Positions 55,600-64,000 of a stretch of DNA of 64,000 nucleotides are shown one piece after another. Source of the stretch: Brachycybe producta (Eukaryota > Arthropoda > Diplopoda > Playtdesmida > Andrognathidae); the NCBI GenBank assembly GCA_036925085.1, contig JAUPFP010000022.1:1999501-2063500 (forward strand). The letters run 5' to 3'. The translations under genes were made by a program, and so were the position numbers. Below the pieces are notes generated by a model. That model saw only the letters and a list, made by a program, of their open reading frames with translations. It did no database searches and was not told the DNA's origin. Numbering within the stretch: the first letter of the stretch is position 1; each line of letters begins with the position of its first letter.

Positions 55600-56315
55600 T
55601 CACCTACAATTATGCTTTTTCTAATCAAAAAGGCTGGTTAGAGGCTAGAGGTCTGATTACTATCAGTTGTCAACTAGAGTTATAGCCTCTAACTATTGTT
55701 TTTGTAATTGAAAGAACCATAATTGTTAGTTCATCTAAACGCAGGATTGTTACTTTTAAGCCCTTTACACCTACAATTATTTCTTAAATAAATTTATAAA
55801 TGAATTTATAAATGTGACAATGCATGTGTATAACGACGTGACTGTTAAATTATTTGTTCAAAGTTGCATTAATTTAGAAGATGTTCTATTTTTCTTAAAT
55901 GATCACATCTACTAGAGCGCTTTCTCAGGATCATGAAGCTATTTTTTAAGAAGCTATATATACGATGCGCTCCGCAACCTATTTAGCACACCTCTCCCCC
56001 AATTCTCTTGTCTAGAAGGTCACAAGGTCACCAATATATACTATAAACTGTCACACTACGCACTGTTCTGCGCACTTTATACAAGTAAAAATGTTCGAAT
56101 ACTTTTACTTGTGTATAACCACCAATAATACCACTTATAAATTAATGTATACATTTTATGTACCAAATCATTCACGAAAACATTCATCATTTAATTGACA
56201 CAAATATGTAAGTAAAAATTGTAGGTGTAAAGAGGGGGCTTTACAATTGGCTCGTGGGCCACAGATTGAGAAACAACATGTGCTTAATATTGGCATAAAA
56301 ATCCCAGCTTTAATC
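55600..56315. repeat. Family D copy split by another MITE
   Basis: The left part starts near ACAATTATGCTTTTTCTAAT and runs to GGATTGTTACTTTTA. The right part resumes at TTTACAATTGGCTCGTGGGC. The insert is at 55758-56240. Confidence 0.6.
55758..56240. mobile_element. Element with TTTACACCTACAATT ends inside family D
   Basis: AAGCCCTTTACACCTACAAT(T) and AATTGTAGGTGTAAAGAG with GGGGGCTT are terminal inverted repeats, about 20 bp with a 4-base indel. The interior has AAATTTATAAATGAATTTAT and no coding sequence. About 480 bp, a single copy here. Confidence 0.6.
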
Positions 56316-56376
56316 ATAAAGTATGATTGTCACAATTTTATGACCTTTTTTTCTGTAATGAGACCCCTGTTTTTCA

Positions 56377-56580
56377 CAGGCAATTAGAAATCAGGACAAA
56401 CAGAAGTTGGCTCCGCCGGTTTTATGACGACCGGGAAATTCTAATTGGTTGGTTATGTAGTCTGACGTCACATGTTCCGCCCTTTTCAACGTTGAACCAC
56501 ACAACAAACCAATTAGAAGTTGCCGTTCGTTATATAAAGGGCGGAGCCAACTTCTGCTTGTCCCGATTTCTAATTGCCTG
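56377..56580. mobile_element. Family A hAT-like MITE, copy 5
   Basis: Full length, CAGGCAATTAGAAATC to GATTTCTAATTGCCTG. CTGTTTTT and CTGTTTTC flank it closely, a probable 8-bp duplication with one change. Confidence 0.8.
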
Positions 56581-56915
56581 TCTGTTTTCTACTTGAATTC
56601 ACATGAAGAATAAAATAACTCTTAAAATGTAAATGTCAAAACTCAATTTTTCCGCAATTAGTTCAATATCCATAAATAGTAATTTTGTCAAATTACAAGT
56701 GAAAAAAGCAACAAAAAGTCTCATCGTTTTCAATGAACTTCCTTTTACTTACAATGTTTTTTTTTTAAAAAAATGCCAACAAAAAAATAACATTTCCTTT
56801 AAAAAGTTATTTATCTGAAATATCATATATAAATATCATGAAATTACTTTTCTCACCTAAGATATATATATATTTCAACCTTTATTAATGATAGACTTAA
56901 AAAAAAATACCATCT

Positions 56916-57175
56916 CTCTTTTTCTCTCTCTCTCTCTCTGTCTCTCTCTCTCTCCCTATCTCTCTCTATTTTCTCTATCTAACTCTCTCTTCATTCTCTC
57001 TCTCTCTGTCTCTCTCCCTATCTCTCTATTTTCTCTATCTATCTAACTCTCTCTTCATTCTCTCTCTCTCTCTGTCTCTGTCTCTCTCTCTCTCTCTGTC
57101 TCTCTCTCCATTTTCTCTATCTATCTAACTCTTTTTCTCTCTCTTCATTATCTCTCTCTATCTCTATCTATCTAA

Positions 57176-57221
<46 letters not shown>

Positions 57222-57262
57222 ATCTATCTATCTCTATCTCTCTCTATCTATCTCTCTCTCTC
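56916..57262 (+). repeat. Compound (TC)n/(TCTA)n/(TA)n microsatellite
   Basis: About 345 bases of CTCTCT, CTATCTAT and a pure TA stretch at 57185-57215. Segments such as CTATTTTCTCTATCTA recur every 60-70 bases. Confidence 0.9.
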
Positions 57263-58377
57263 TCAACTCATCATTTTCGTTAAAGATATAAAATTCCAAT
57301 TCAAAGAAGGTAAAATCATAATAAATGAGAGATGAAAAAAAAAAAATGGGGTGTAATATCAAAATAAAAAAGAAAGGAAGCTGCCACCATCAAAATGACT
57401 TTTGTTTTCCAGAAAGAAAAGTTTAGTTTTTTTTTTTTAAAAAAAATTGTATTAAAAATAAAAAGCGGGTTAAAATTCTTAGCAGTCAAGGGTTTAACGC
57501 CCTCGAAATAACCATTTTTTGTGAGTTTAATTAAGAAAAGGGCCTTATGAGAGAAACAAAAAAAAACGATTCTGTTTGTAGAAAACGATGTCTTAATTGA
57601 GATATAACACAATTATTTTTTATAAAAAAAAAATAGAAAAAAAAAATAAAAAGTCATCATTAGAATTAAAAAAAAAACTTCAAAGATGGGTCAGTAAAGA
57701 AAAATTTACCCAAAATTGACATACTGTGGATGCGCAGTCGGAAACAAAAGAAAAATCTATTAGGAGAAAGAAAAAAAGCTCAAAAGGTTGAAAACAAAAA
57801 AATCCCCACTCAATACCACTTTTTAAAGCATTTATTAGAAAACTATGAACAATTTCTCATGAAATATTTTTTTTCTAAAAACTAAACAGCTCTGTAAAAA
57901 AACTAGTGGAATTTTTAAAAAAATAATGGAAAAACATATTTACTAACATAACCATAAAAGAAAAATTCCTTATACCTTCTAGTTTTTAGATTAAAATTAA
58001 GAACCAATCACTTCGAACTCTTCCTACACTTAGTATGAGAAAGATCGAACCATGAAATATTGAAATGGGAAAAATGAATGAAATTTTAAAAGAAACTAGA
58101 AAACACCTTCCTATCACCATAACTCCATAAAAGGAAAATTGCCGTATTCCTTTCTAATAAATTAAAATTGCCAAATTTGAATTTAATCACTCTGATATTA
58201 ATATACCTTGTATTAAAAAAAAACACCTTTCGAAATCCAAAATTATGTCACAAACGCCACAAGAGCTCAGGAAAAAAAAAATATGTCAATATTCAATTTT
58301 TAATCTTTCTTGTAAATGGCAAATTGAATTTTTTAATTACTTAGTACAACATATAGACAACACACAGGGTAATAATT
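57263..58377. other. Intronic stretch, no gene
   Basis: AT-rich with one family H arm near 57975. Nothing else is supported. Confidence 0.4.
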
Positions 58378-58675
58378 AGGGCTCGGATTTTGATGCAATA
58401 TCAACCGGTATGTTTCTCAATGTGTGGCCCAAGTGCCAATTGTAAAGTAATCATCAACATCATCATTAGAGCAACTGCAATTATGCTTTTTCTAATCAGA
58501 AAAGGCTGGTTACTGGTTACTATCAGTTGTTAACTAGAGTTCTAGCCTCTAACCAGGTGTTTTAATTAGAAAGAACAATTTTTTTTATCTAAAGGCGAGA
58601 TTGTTACTTCACAATTGGCACTTGGGCCACAAATTGAGAAACATACCGGTTGATATTGCATCAAAATCCGAGCCC
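58378..58675. mobile_element. Family D foldback, full length
   Basis: AGGGCTCGGATTTTGATGCA to CATCAAAATCCGAGCCCTA with long matching arms and the GGCTGGTTACTGG centre. No clear target duplication. Confidence 0.75.
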
Positions 58676-59166
58676 TACTTATAACAATATATCATTATTA
58701 CAATGAGATTTGTTTTTTTTTTGTTTTCAACTTTAAAATCCAAATTACTTTTTAATGAGAAACAAATAAAAAGTCACCACCAAGAGTGAAGGAGGAGGAG
58801 GCTAGGAAGAATCCTTATTTAGAAATGTTCTCAAAGTGTTATTTTGGTGTTGCTGACACTGTTTTATAATCGTGGCACCACATCCACATCATCATCATCA
58901 TCATTATCATTATTATTATTAAAATTGAGTTCATTGTTATAGAAATTTTATTATATGCTATACATTCTTGTCTTTCTGGGTCTTTCAAGAAAGGAAAAAA
59001 GGGTTTTAAATATGAAGAAGAAGAGAAAAAAAAATGGTTATGAAAGGAAAATGGTAAAAATTCAAGAAAAACAAATGTGGGAATATTTGAATTGTGATGG
59101 ATAAAAAAAAGGTGAAGAAAAACGAAGCAGTTCAGTGAACGTCCGCGAGTAAAGTGGTGGGTTTGA

Positions 59167-59374
59167 CAGGCAATTAGAAATCGGGACAAACAGAAGTTGG
59201 CTCCGCCCCATTTTATGACGACCGGCAACTTCTAATTGGTTGGTTATGTAGTCTGACGTCACATGCTCCGACCTTTTTCAACGTCGAACCACGCAACAAA
59301 CCAATTAGAAGTTGCCGGTCGTCATAAAAAGGGCGGAGCCAACTTCTGTATGTCCCGATTTCTAATTGAATGTC
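59167..59374. mobile_element. Family A MITE, copy 6
   Basis: CAGGCAATTAGAAATCGGG left end. The right end is GATTTCTAATTGAATGTC, so the last bases have changed. The internal palindrome is well preserved. Confidence 0.8.
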
Positions 59375-59519
59375 TCTCACTCTCCCCACAGAGAGAGACA
59401 CACACACACTAGAAGAAATGTTACCTTGACCATCAAGATAGTTCTTGCAATTCTTTAATACTGAAACGACTTATTTTACCTGAATTTTGCTCACTTTTCA
59501 AACACTGCTTAATTCTACG

Positions 59520-59760
59520 TTTCAGAAGAGGCTTAAATTTAAGCAACACTAAATAGAAATTTAAAGTGTGTTAGAAACTAATAGCATTTTCGTATTTGAT
59601 ATACTTCAAAAATAAACTTTTTATAGACAAAAATTAATATGAAAAGCTTATTTTTTAAAAAAAATATCAAGATAAAATTATCATTTTTACCCTTCTAGTT
59701 TCTAAAAAAACACTACCAAGTTTCTCTTAATTTTGCTACTTGAAACATCAAGAGTTCTAA
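59520..59760. repeat. Family H foldback
   Basis: GTGTGTTAGAAACTAATAGC on the left and CCCTTCTAGTTTCTAAAAA on the right, with AAAAGCTTATTTTTTAAAAA inside, as in the upstream-of-gene copies. Confidence 0.6.
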
Positions 59761-59805
59761 AATCAACTGTTTAGAAATAATTTTGACCGAGATTTTCTTG
59801 TTAAT

Positions 59806-59882
59806 ATTTTTTTTAAAATAAACTATTTATGACTTATGAGTCATAAATCATAAATAGTCATAGTTTATTTTTTAAAAAAAAT
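59806..59882. repeat. Short AT-rich palindrome
   Basis: AAATAAACTATTTATGACT is mirrored, with a small shift, by TAGTCATAGTTTATTTTTTA. Confidence 0.5.
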
Positions 59883-59964
59883 AAGTTATGACTTTTTATT
59901 TCACTTTAAAGAAACGGAAAAGCACATCTAATAAATTAACATCAAATGTTTAGTTATAACTATA

Positions 59965-60278
59965 GGGCTCGGGTTTTGATGAAATATCAACCGGAATGTT
60001 TCTCAATTTGTGGCCCAAGTGCCAATTCTGAAGTAAACACATCATCATTAGAGCAACTGTAATTATGCTTTTTCTAATCAGAAAAGGCTGGTTTGAGAGG
60101 CTAGATGTCTGGTTACTATCATTTGTCAACTAGAGTTCTAGCCTCTAACTATTTTTGTTAATTAGAAAGAACAATCTTTTTTTTATCTTAAGGCGAGATT
60201 TTTACTTCACAATTGGCACATGGGCCACATATTGAGAAACATTCTGGTTGATAATTGCATCAAAATCCGAGCCCTATA
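59965..60278. mobile_element. Family D foldback with 8-bp flanking repeat
   Basis: AGGGCTCGGGTTTTGATG to AAAATCCGAGCCCTA. AGTTATAA lies on both sides of the element, separated from the ends by at most a few bases, which supports a hAT-type 8-bp duplication. Confidence 0.75.
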
Positions 60279-60309
60279 GTTATAAGTTATTAAGATGAAA
60301 AATCTCCTT

Positions 60310-60850
60310 AAATGATTTATTTACCCTTCTAGTTTCTAAAACACTTTGAAAAGTTTCTTTTAATTTTGCTCTTCTGAAAGACAGAAAGACTAACCAAAGT
60401 TCGAGGAACTTAACATTAAAAACGATAAAGTATCTGAAAGAAAATCTAAATAAATTTAAATCTCCTAACTGAATAATTTCACTTATTGTTGTGGTTCCAA
60501 AGTAGTAATTTCTAGAAATAAAATTCTGAACGCAACTTTTAAGATAAAAAAACCCCTTCCAAGTTTGTTAAAAACTAAAATAGTAGGTGAATGTGCTAAA
60601 AGTATTTTTATGACAATACCTTTAAAAGATAAAAATTTTATGGCAGTTTGAAAAATAATCAAAATTTCAAGTTTTTATTTCTTTCTTCATTTCGCGCCAT
60701 CTTTGAGAATGTCTACAAATTGTCATAAAAACGTTTTATTTACATAGAGAGATGGATATTTTGGTCAGGAAAACATTATTAACACCAGTCATTTTTACTC
60801 TTCTAGTTTCGAACAAACTTCGAATATTTTCATAAAGTTGTTTCTGAAGA
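60310..60850. repeat. Family H arms and possible foldback
   Basis: A plus-orientation arm at 60324 (CCCTTCTAGTTTCTAAAACA), a minus-orientation arm near 60565 (GTTAAAAACTAAAATAGTAG) and a plus arm at 60798. The last two could be the ends of one 260-bp copy. Confidence 0.5.
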
Positions 60851-60999
60851 GAGTGAAAACAAACATTAACAAGCATTTTAGAATTTTCTTGTCTTAAATT
60901 CTGAAATATATTAGTAAATTTATAGAAATATTTTCAATTATTCAAATTCACACGCAAGTTTTCACTTTACGAACAAATTCACCCACATTCTGTCACATC

Positions 61000-61550
61000 T
61001 AACAACAAGCACACATATCACGGACAAGTCTCTCTCACACCGCACTCACACAACTCAAACATGAACACATCTCACAAACACACACGAATGTCCAAATGTC
61101 ACTCATAACATAAGACATTTAACACACAATTCAAACAATCACCAATGTGACACACACACAAAACTCAAACATGTCCATGTCATACACACACATTACACAA
61201 ACACATGTCATACACAAACGTCAAACATGCACACACACGCATGTCACACCCAACTCAAAACATGCACGAATGGCACACCCAACTCAAAACATGCACGCAT
61301 GTCACACGCCATTCAAAACATGCACGCATGCGTACTCATGTCACCCAACTCGAAACACCCTTGCATGTCACACAACTCGAAACATGCACGCATGTCACAC
61401 ACCATTCAAACATGCACGCATGTCACACCCAACTCAAAACATGCACGCATGCCACACATATACACATTCCACAAACCCATACGACAAACAAACAGAATCA
61501 TGCGCAAACACGCACAATCACAATCACGCACGCACACATAAGTCACACAG
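61000..61550 (+). repeat. CA-rich minisatellite
   Basis: Repeats of CACACCCAACTCAAAACATG and CACGCATGTCACAC from about 61240 to 61460 in a wider CA-rich tract. Reading frames rich in His, Thr and Cys arise from it and are not called. Confidence 0.8.
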
Positions 61551-62317
61551 ATAAATATAACTTTTGCCATCATTCAAATTCAAGCACAATCATTTTCCAA
61601 TTACACATTTTTCTTCCAACTCTTCTTGTTCGAAAAATACCGAAGATAGAGATCAGTGGAACATTTTTTCCCCCAGCCGATGTAACCATACCCACCCCCA
61701 ATATCTTAGCAAACCTCCATATGTGTCATTGTGTTATAGACTTAAATCTAAACCTAGTGGTTCCCTTGTCATTTTCAGTCGGTTCACAATTTCCACTTAA
61801 AAAACACAATCATAAAAGAAAACTACCTTCTGGTTCAAAGAACTTTAAGGGCAGAAAAAAAAAAAAAGAACTACACACACACATCATGAAGAAATATTTG
61901 GCCACTTTTCTTCTTAAAAATCCACCCCTATGATTACATACAAAACCACCCTTAAAAATATTTCCCATAAATTCTAAATAACACATTCAAGAAAGAGCTT
62001 TTAACATCTCATTTTGATGTCGTACAACACTAAAAACACACATTGTACAAAAAGGCCCACAGACATTTTTTTTTGTTTCGTAAAATCTTTTATCAAAATC
62101 TAACCACAAAAAAAAAATCACGAAAATGTTCTTATTGCCAATAAAAAAAAATAACTAAAGGTACGATCTTTAATTTCAAGATCGTAAGTATCGATCGGAA
62201 TAAATGTTAGTCACGATTGGTAACCAGGCTATTGGATTTGATCATTTCAAGTGTGGACTGAATCAAATTCAAAATCTTAAAATCTCAAAATACTTAAAAA
62301 TGTTTTTACTTGGGATC
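61551..62317. other. Intronic stretch, no gene
   Basis: Unremarkable AT-rich sequence. I see no supported feature. Confidence 0.4.
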
Positions 62318-62722
62318 GGGGGACATTCGAATAATCGAATCCGGCGAATCTTGAAAAATATTCGAGATTCGAAAACTCGAATCTTTGCGCTTTTTTCGTC
62401 TTTCGAATCCTAATCTAAAAAAAACCTGTTAAAAACTTTGGTAAAATTAGTTTTAACTCCATTGACGTCCAATAGAAACGTTCACTAACAAAACAAAAAC
62501 CGGCGATTGTTGCAATTTCGGTGGTCGGACCCGGATTACCAATAGATTACCTTGTGGCGACGACCCTAAGTGAAGCCACACTTGTTTTTTTATTAATAAT
62601 TTAATATTTAATATTATTTCATTTATTTGTATCTTCTTAATGAATAATAAAGGATTCTTTTATGAAGGATTTGAGAGATTCGATGGATTTGAGAACCTTT
62701 TAGGATTCGTCCCACCTCTAGT
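62318..62722. repeat. Family C element, copy 4 (uninterrupted)
   Basis: GGGGACATTCGAATAATCG to AGGATTCGTCCCACCTCTAG, with GGTCGGACCCGGATTACC inside. About 120 bases from the first SMG6 exon in this window. Confidence 0.7.
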
Positions 62723-62844
62723 TTTTACCAAATCCAAATCAAAGCCAAATCCTCAAATCCAAAATCCAATGCCCTGATTTTAACTATAAATCGTACATTT
62801 TTAACATTTAATCTTTTGCAAAAAAAAAAAAACTCCCTTCTTAC

Positions 62845-62945
62845 CTTCACGTATTTCCTTCATTACTCTACAGGAATTGAACTGAATTAATTTCAATAAA
62901 CGAAGAAAAATCGACAATTGTGTCCAAACGTCACTCTTTTCGGGG
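62845..62945 (-). CDS. SMG6: SMG6 exon, first one visible in this window
   Basis: 101 nt, acceptor TTTTTTTTTCAG and donor GTAAGA. It begins with the last base of a split codon and ends with the first base of a glycine codon completed at 54403. It encodes PEKSDVWTQLSIFLRLLKLI and QFNSCRVMKEIREG, an amphipathic helical stretch expected in the EST1 helical region that precedes LPED. Assignment rests mainly on exact phase and order with the downstream SMG6 exons. Earlier exons (14-3-3-like and TPR domains) must lie beyond 64000. Confidence 0.75.
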
Positions 62946-63149
62946 CTGAAAAAAAAACAAAACAATAAATAATTATTAAATGATTAAATCATTGATTAAT
63001 AAATATAATGTTTGAAATAACTAATCGATAGCTCATTAAACACGATCATTTTAACAAATAATTATAAAGTTTTAGAATCTTTGAAACAAACATGTAAATT
63101 GAATGGTTGTTTAGGTAAATTTGAAGTGCAAATTTAAAAGAAACATGAA

Positions 63150-63500
63150 AATGTTTTAGAAACTAGAAGAGTAGCTCAATTATTTTAGTTTCATTTCATG
63201 TTTGATATATCTTTCAAAATAGGATTTTTGCTGCGACAAGAGGACGCTTGCAATAATTTAATTATTAGAGTATGGTGCGCACAACATGGCATAATTAACA
63301 TAGCCGAATAAAAGAGATTAAAGTCGAAATTTCGATATTCTGGAAAAAGTCGAAATGTCGAGATTAAAGTCAACATGTCAAGATTTTTTTTAAAAAAAAT
63401 TTCGCCATGTCCTTTACAGGACTCCATAATTCTAGTTTATAAAACCCTTTGAATTTTGTTGCAATGTTTCTCTATAAAAAAAAACGTTCGCTTGTTTCTA
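63150..63500. repeat. Family H foldback, upstream SMG6 intron
   Basis: Left arm TTTTAGAAACTAGAAGAGTA near 63153. Right arm TTCTAGTTTATAAAACCC near 63430, followed by AACGTTCGCTTG, which matches the outer end of the copy at 27098-27385. Confidence 0.55.
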
Positions 63501-63519
63501 GGTTGGTTTCTATGTTTAT

Positions 63520-63960
63520 CAGTCAGTGGGTTCAAAGTCCCCCTCGATGGTATCTCTACCTTGCAGTGGTGGTGGGGAGGGGGGGGGGGGCTTGCATACT
63601 CTGACGACCTCAAGAGCTATACCGGCGGTAGCATAGCTACCAGAAGGGCCACCCAAGCCGGGCAGGTCTTCGTGAGGTAGGAGTTAGACTAAGAAAGATA
63701 CCTAGGAGAAGGTAACTCTGAAACAAATCTCTGGTAGAGGGGTATCAGTACTAGTAGAAGGCATAATTCAACTGATGAAGGATTGGATTCAAACCAGATG
63801 AATACAAGTGAGATCACAATGATTAGAGGGTTGTATTCCTGCGATACAGAAAGGCAAGGGGAAACCACTGCATAAATTTCCCAAGTATGCAGCAAATACA
63901 ATTGCTGTGGAACCAGTCCAAGGACTGAATGACAAGAAGAAGAAGGGTTCAAGTATGAAG
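63520..63960 (+). repeat. GC-richer repeat, possibly LINE-related
   Basis: A block whose composition is unlike anything else here: a run of G at about 63579-63590, then ACCGGCGGTAGCATAGCTAC, AGAAGGGCCACCCAAGCCGG and later CCAGTCCAAGGACTGAATGA with AAGAAGAAG. I recall similar phrasing from 5' regions of invertebrate non-LTR retrotransposons, but I cannot verify it and no reverse transcriptase frame is present. Confidence 0.35.
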
Positions 63961-64000
63961 TTTTCTTATTGCATTTTGCCCTTAATTATTGGCAGAAAAT

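Larger units (their letters stand above)
54404..62844 (-). other. SMG6: 8.4-kb intron of SMG6
   Basis: Bounded by GTAAGA at 62844 and TTGCTTAG at 54404. It contains family A, C, D and H repeats, a long TC/TCTA tract and a CA-rich minisatellite, with no gene seen. Confidence 0.8.

Noticed and set aside
59806-59882. Possible structured RNA
   Set aside because: A/T-only palindrome with slippage; more likely a simple repeat.
61147-61933. His/Thr/Cys-rich frames
   Set aside because: Arise from a CA-rich minisatellite.

Overview
This is animal nuclear DNA: AT-rich, full of short repeats, with one split gene that has canonical GT-AG introns and a cluster of single-exon genes with AATAAA poly(A) signals. 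There is no operon, ribosome-binding-site or prokaryotic signature. A marine invertebrate is the likely source and a tunicate is possible, but no diagnostic marker settles the taxon.

Left part (1-15 kb): six intact intronless genes and one decayed copy, all on the minus strand, encode 278-residue class I S-adenosylmethionine-dependent methyltransferases. They form a tandem array of roughly 2-3 kb units. Each intact copy carries the same 3' flank with a poly(A) signal about 50-70 bases after the stop; for the first copy the signal falls at the window edge. The Rossmann half is strongly conserved, while a block at about residues 168-190 differs in every copy. The third gene has lost a motif I glycine.

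Right part (33-63 kb): five minus-strand exons (62845-62945, 54303-54403, 54066-54233, 51243-51404, 33018-33171) join in phase. They encode about 228 residues of SMG6/EST1A, the nonsense-mediated-decay endonuclease, running into the first strand and first catalytic aspartate of its PIN domain. The introns are 8.4 kb, 69 bp, 2.7 kb and 18 kb. The next exon, which must carry the rest of the PIN domain, was not found anywhere in 1-33017. So either the methyltransferase array sits inside an SMG6 intron of more than 33 kb on the same strand, or the gene or the assembly is broken here.

The rest is mostly repeats. I separate several non-autonomous families by comparing copies within the window: A, a nearly palindromic ~205 bp hAT-like MITE with probable 8-bp target duplications; B, a ~300 bp terminal-inverted-repeat element with 12 copies, two pairs of which are inverted and abutting; C, a ~430 bp element with ends of the TAGAGGTGGGAC type; D, a ~300 bp foldback with GGGCTCGG ends; F and G, medium repeats; and H, a foldback carrying a CTTCTAGTTTCTAAAACAC-like arm, found dozens of times and also just upstream of methyltransferase genes. 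One Helitron-like 3' end, one tRNA-derived SINE split by a hAT-like insert, several minisatellites (20-, 27-, 18-, ~133- and ~175-bp units) and many microsatellites complete the picture. Nested insertions (A in C, A in D, Helitron-like in C, another MITE in D) give a relative chronology.

The family letters are mine. All similarities were judged by eye without alignment or database search.
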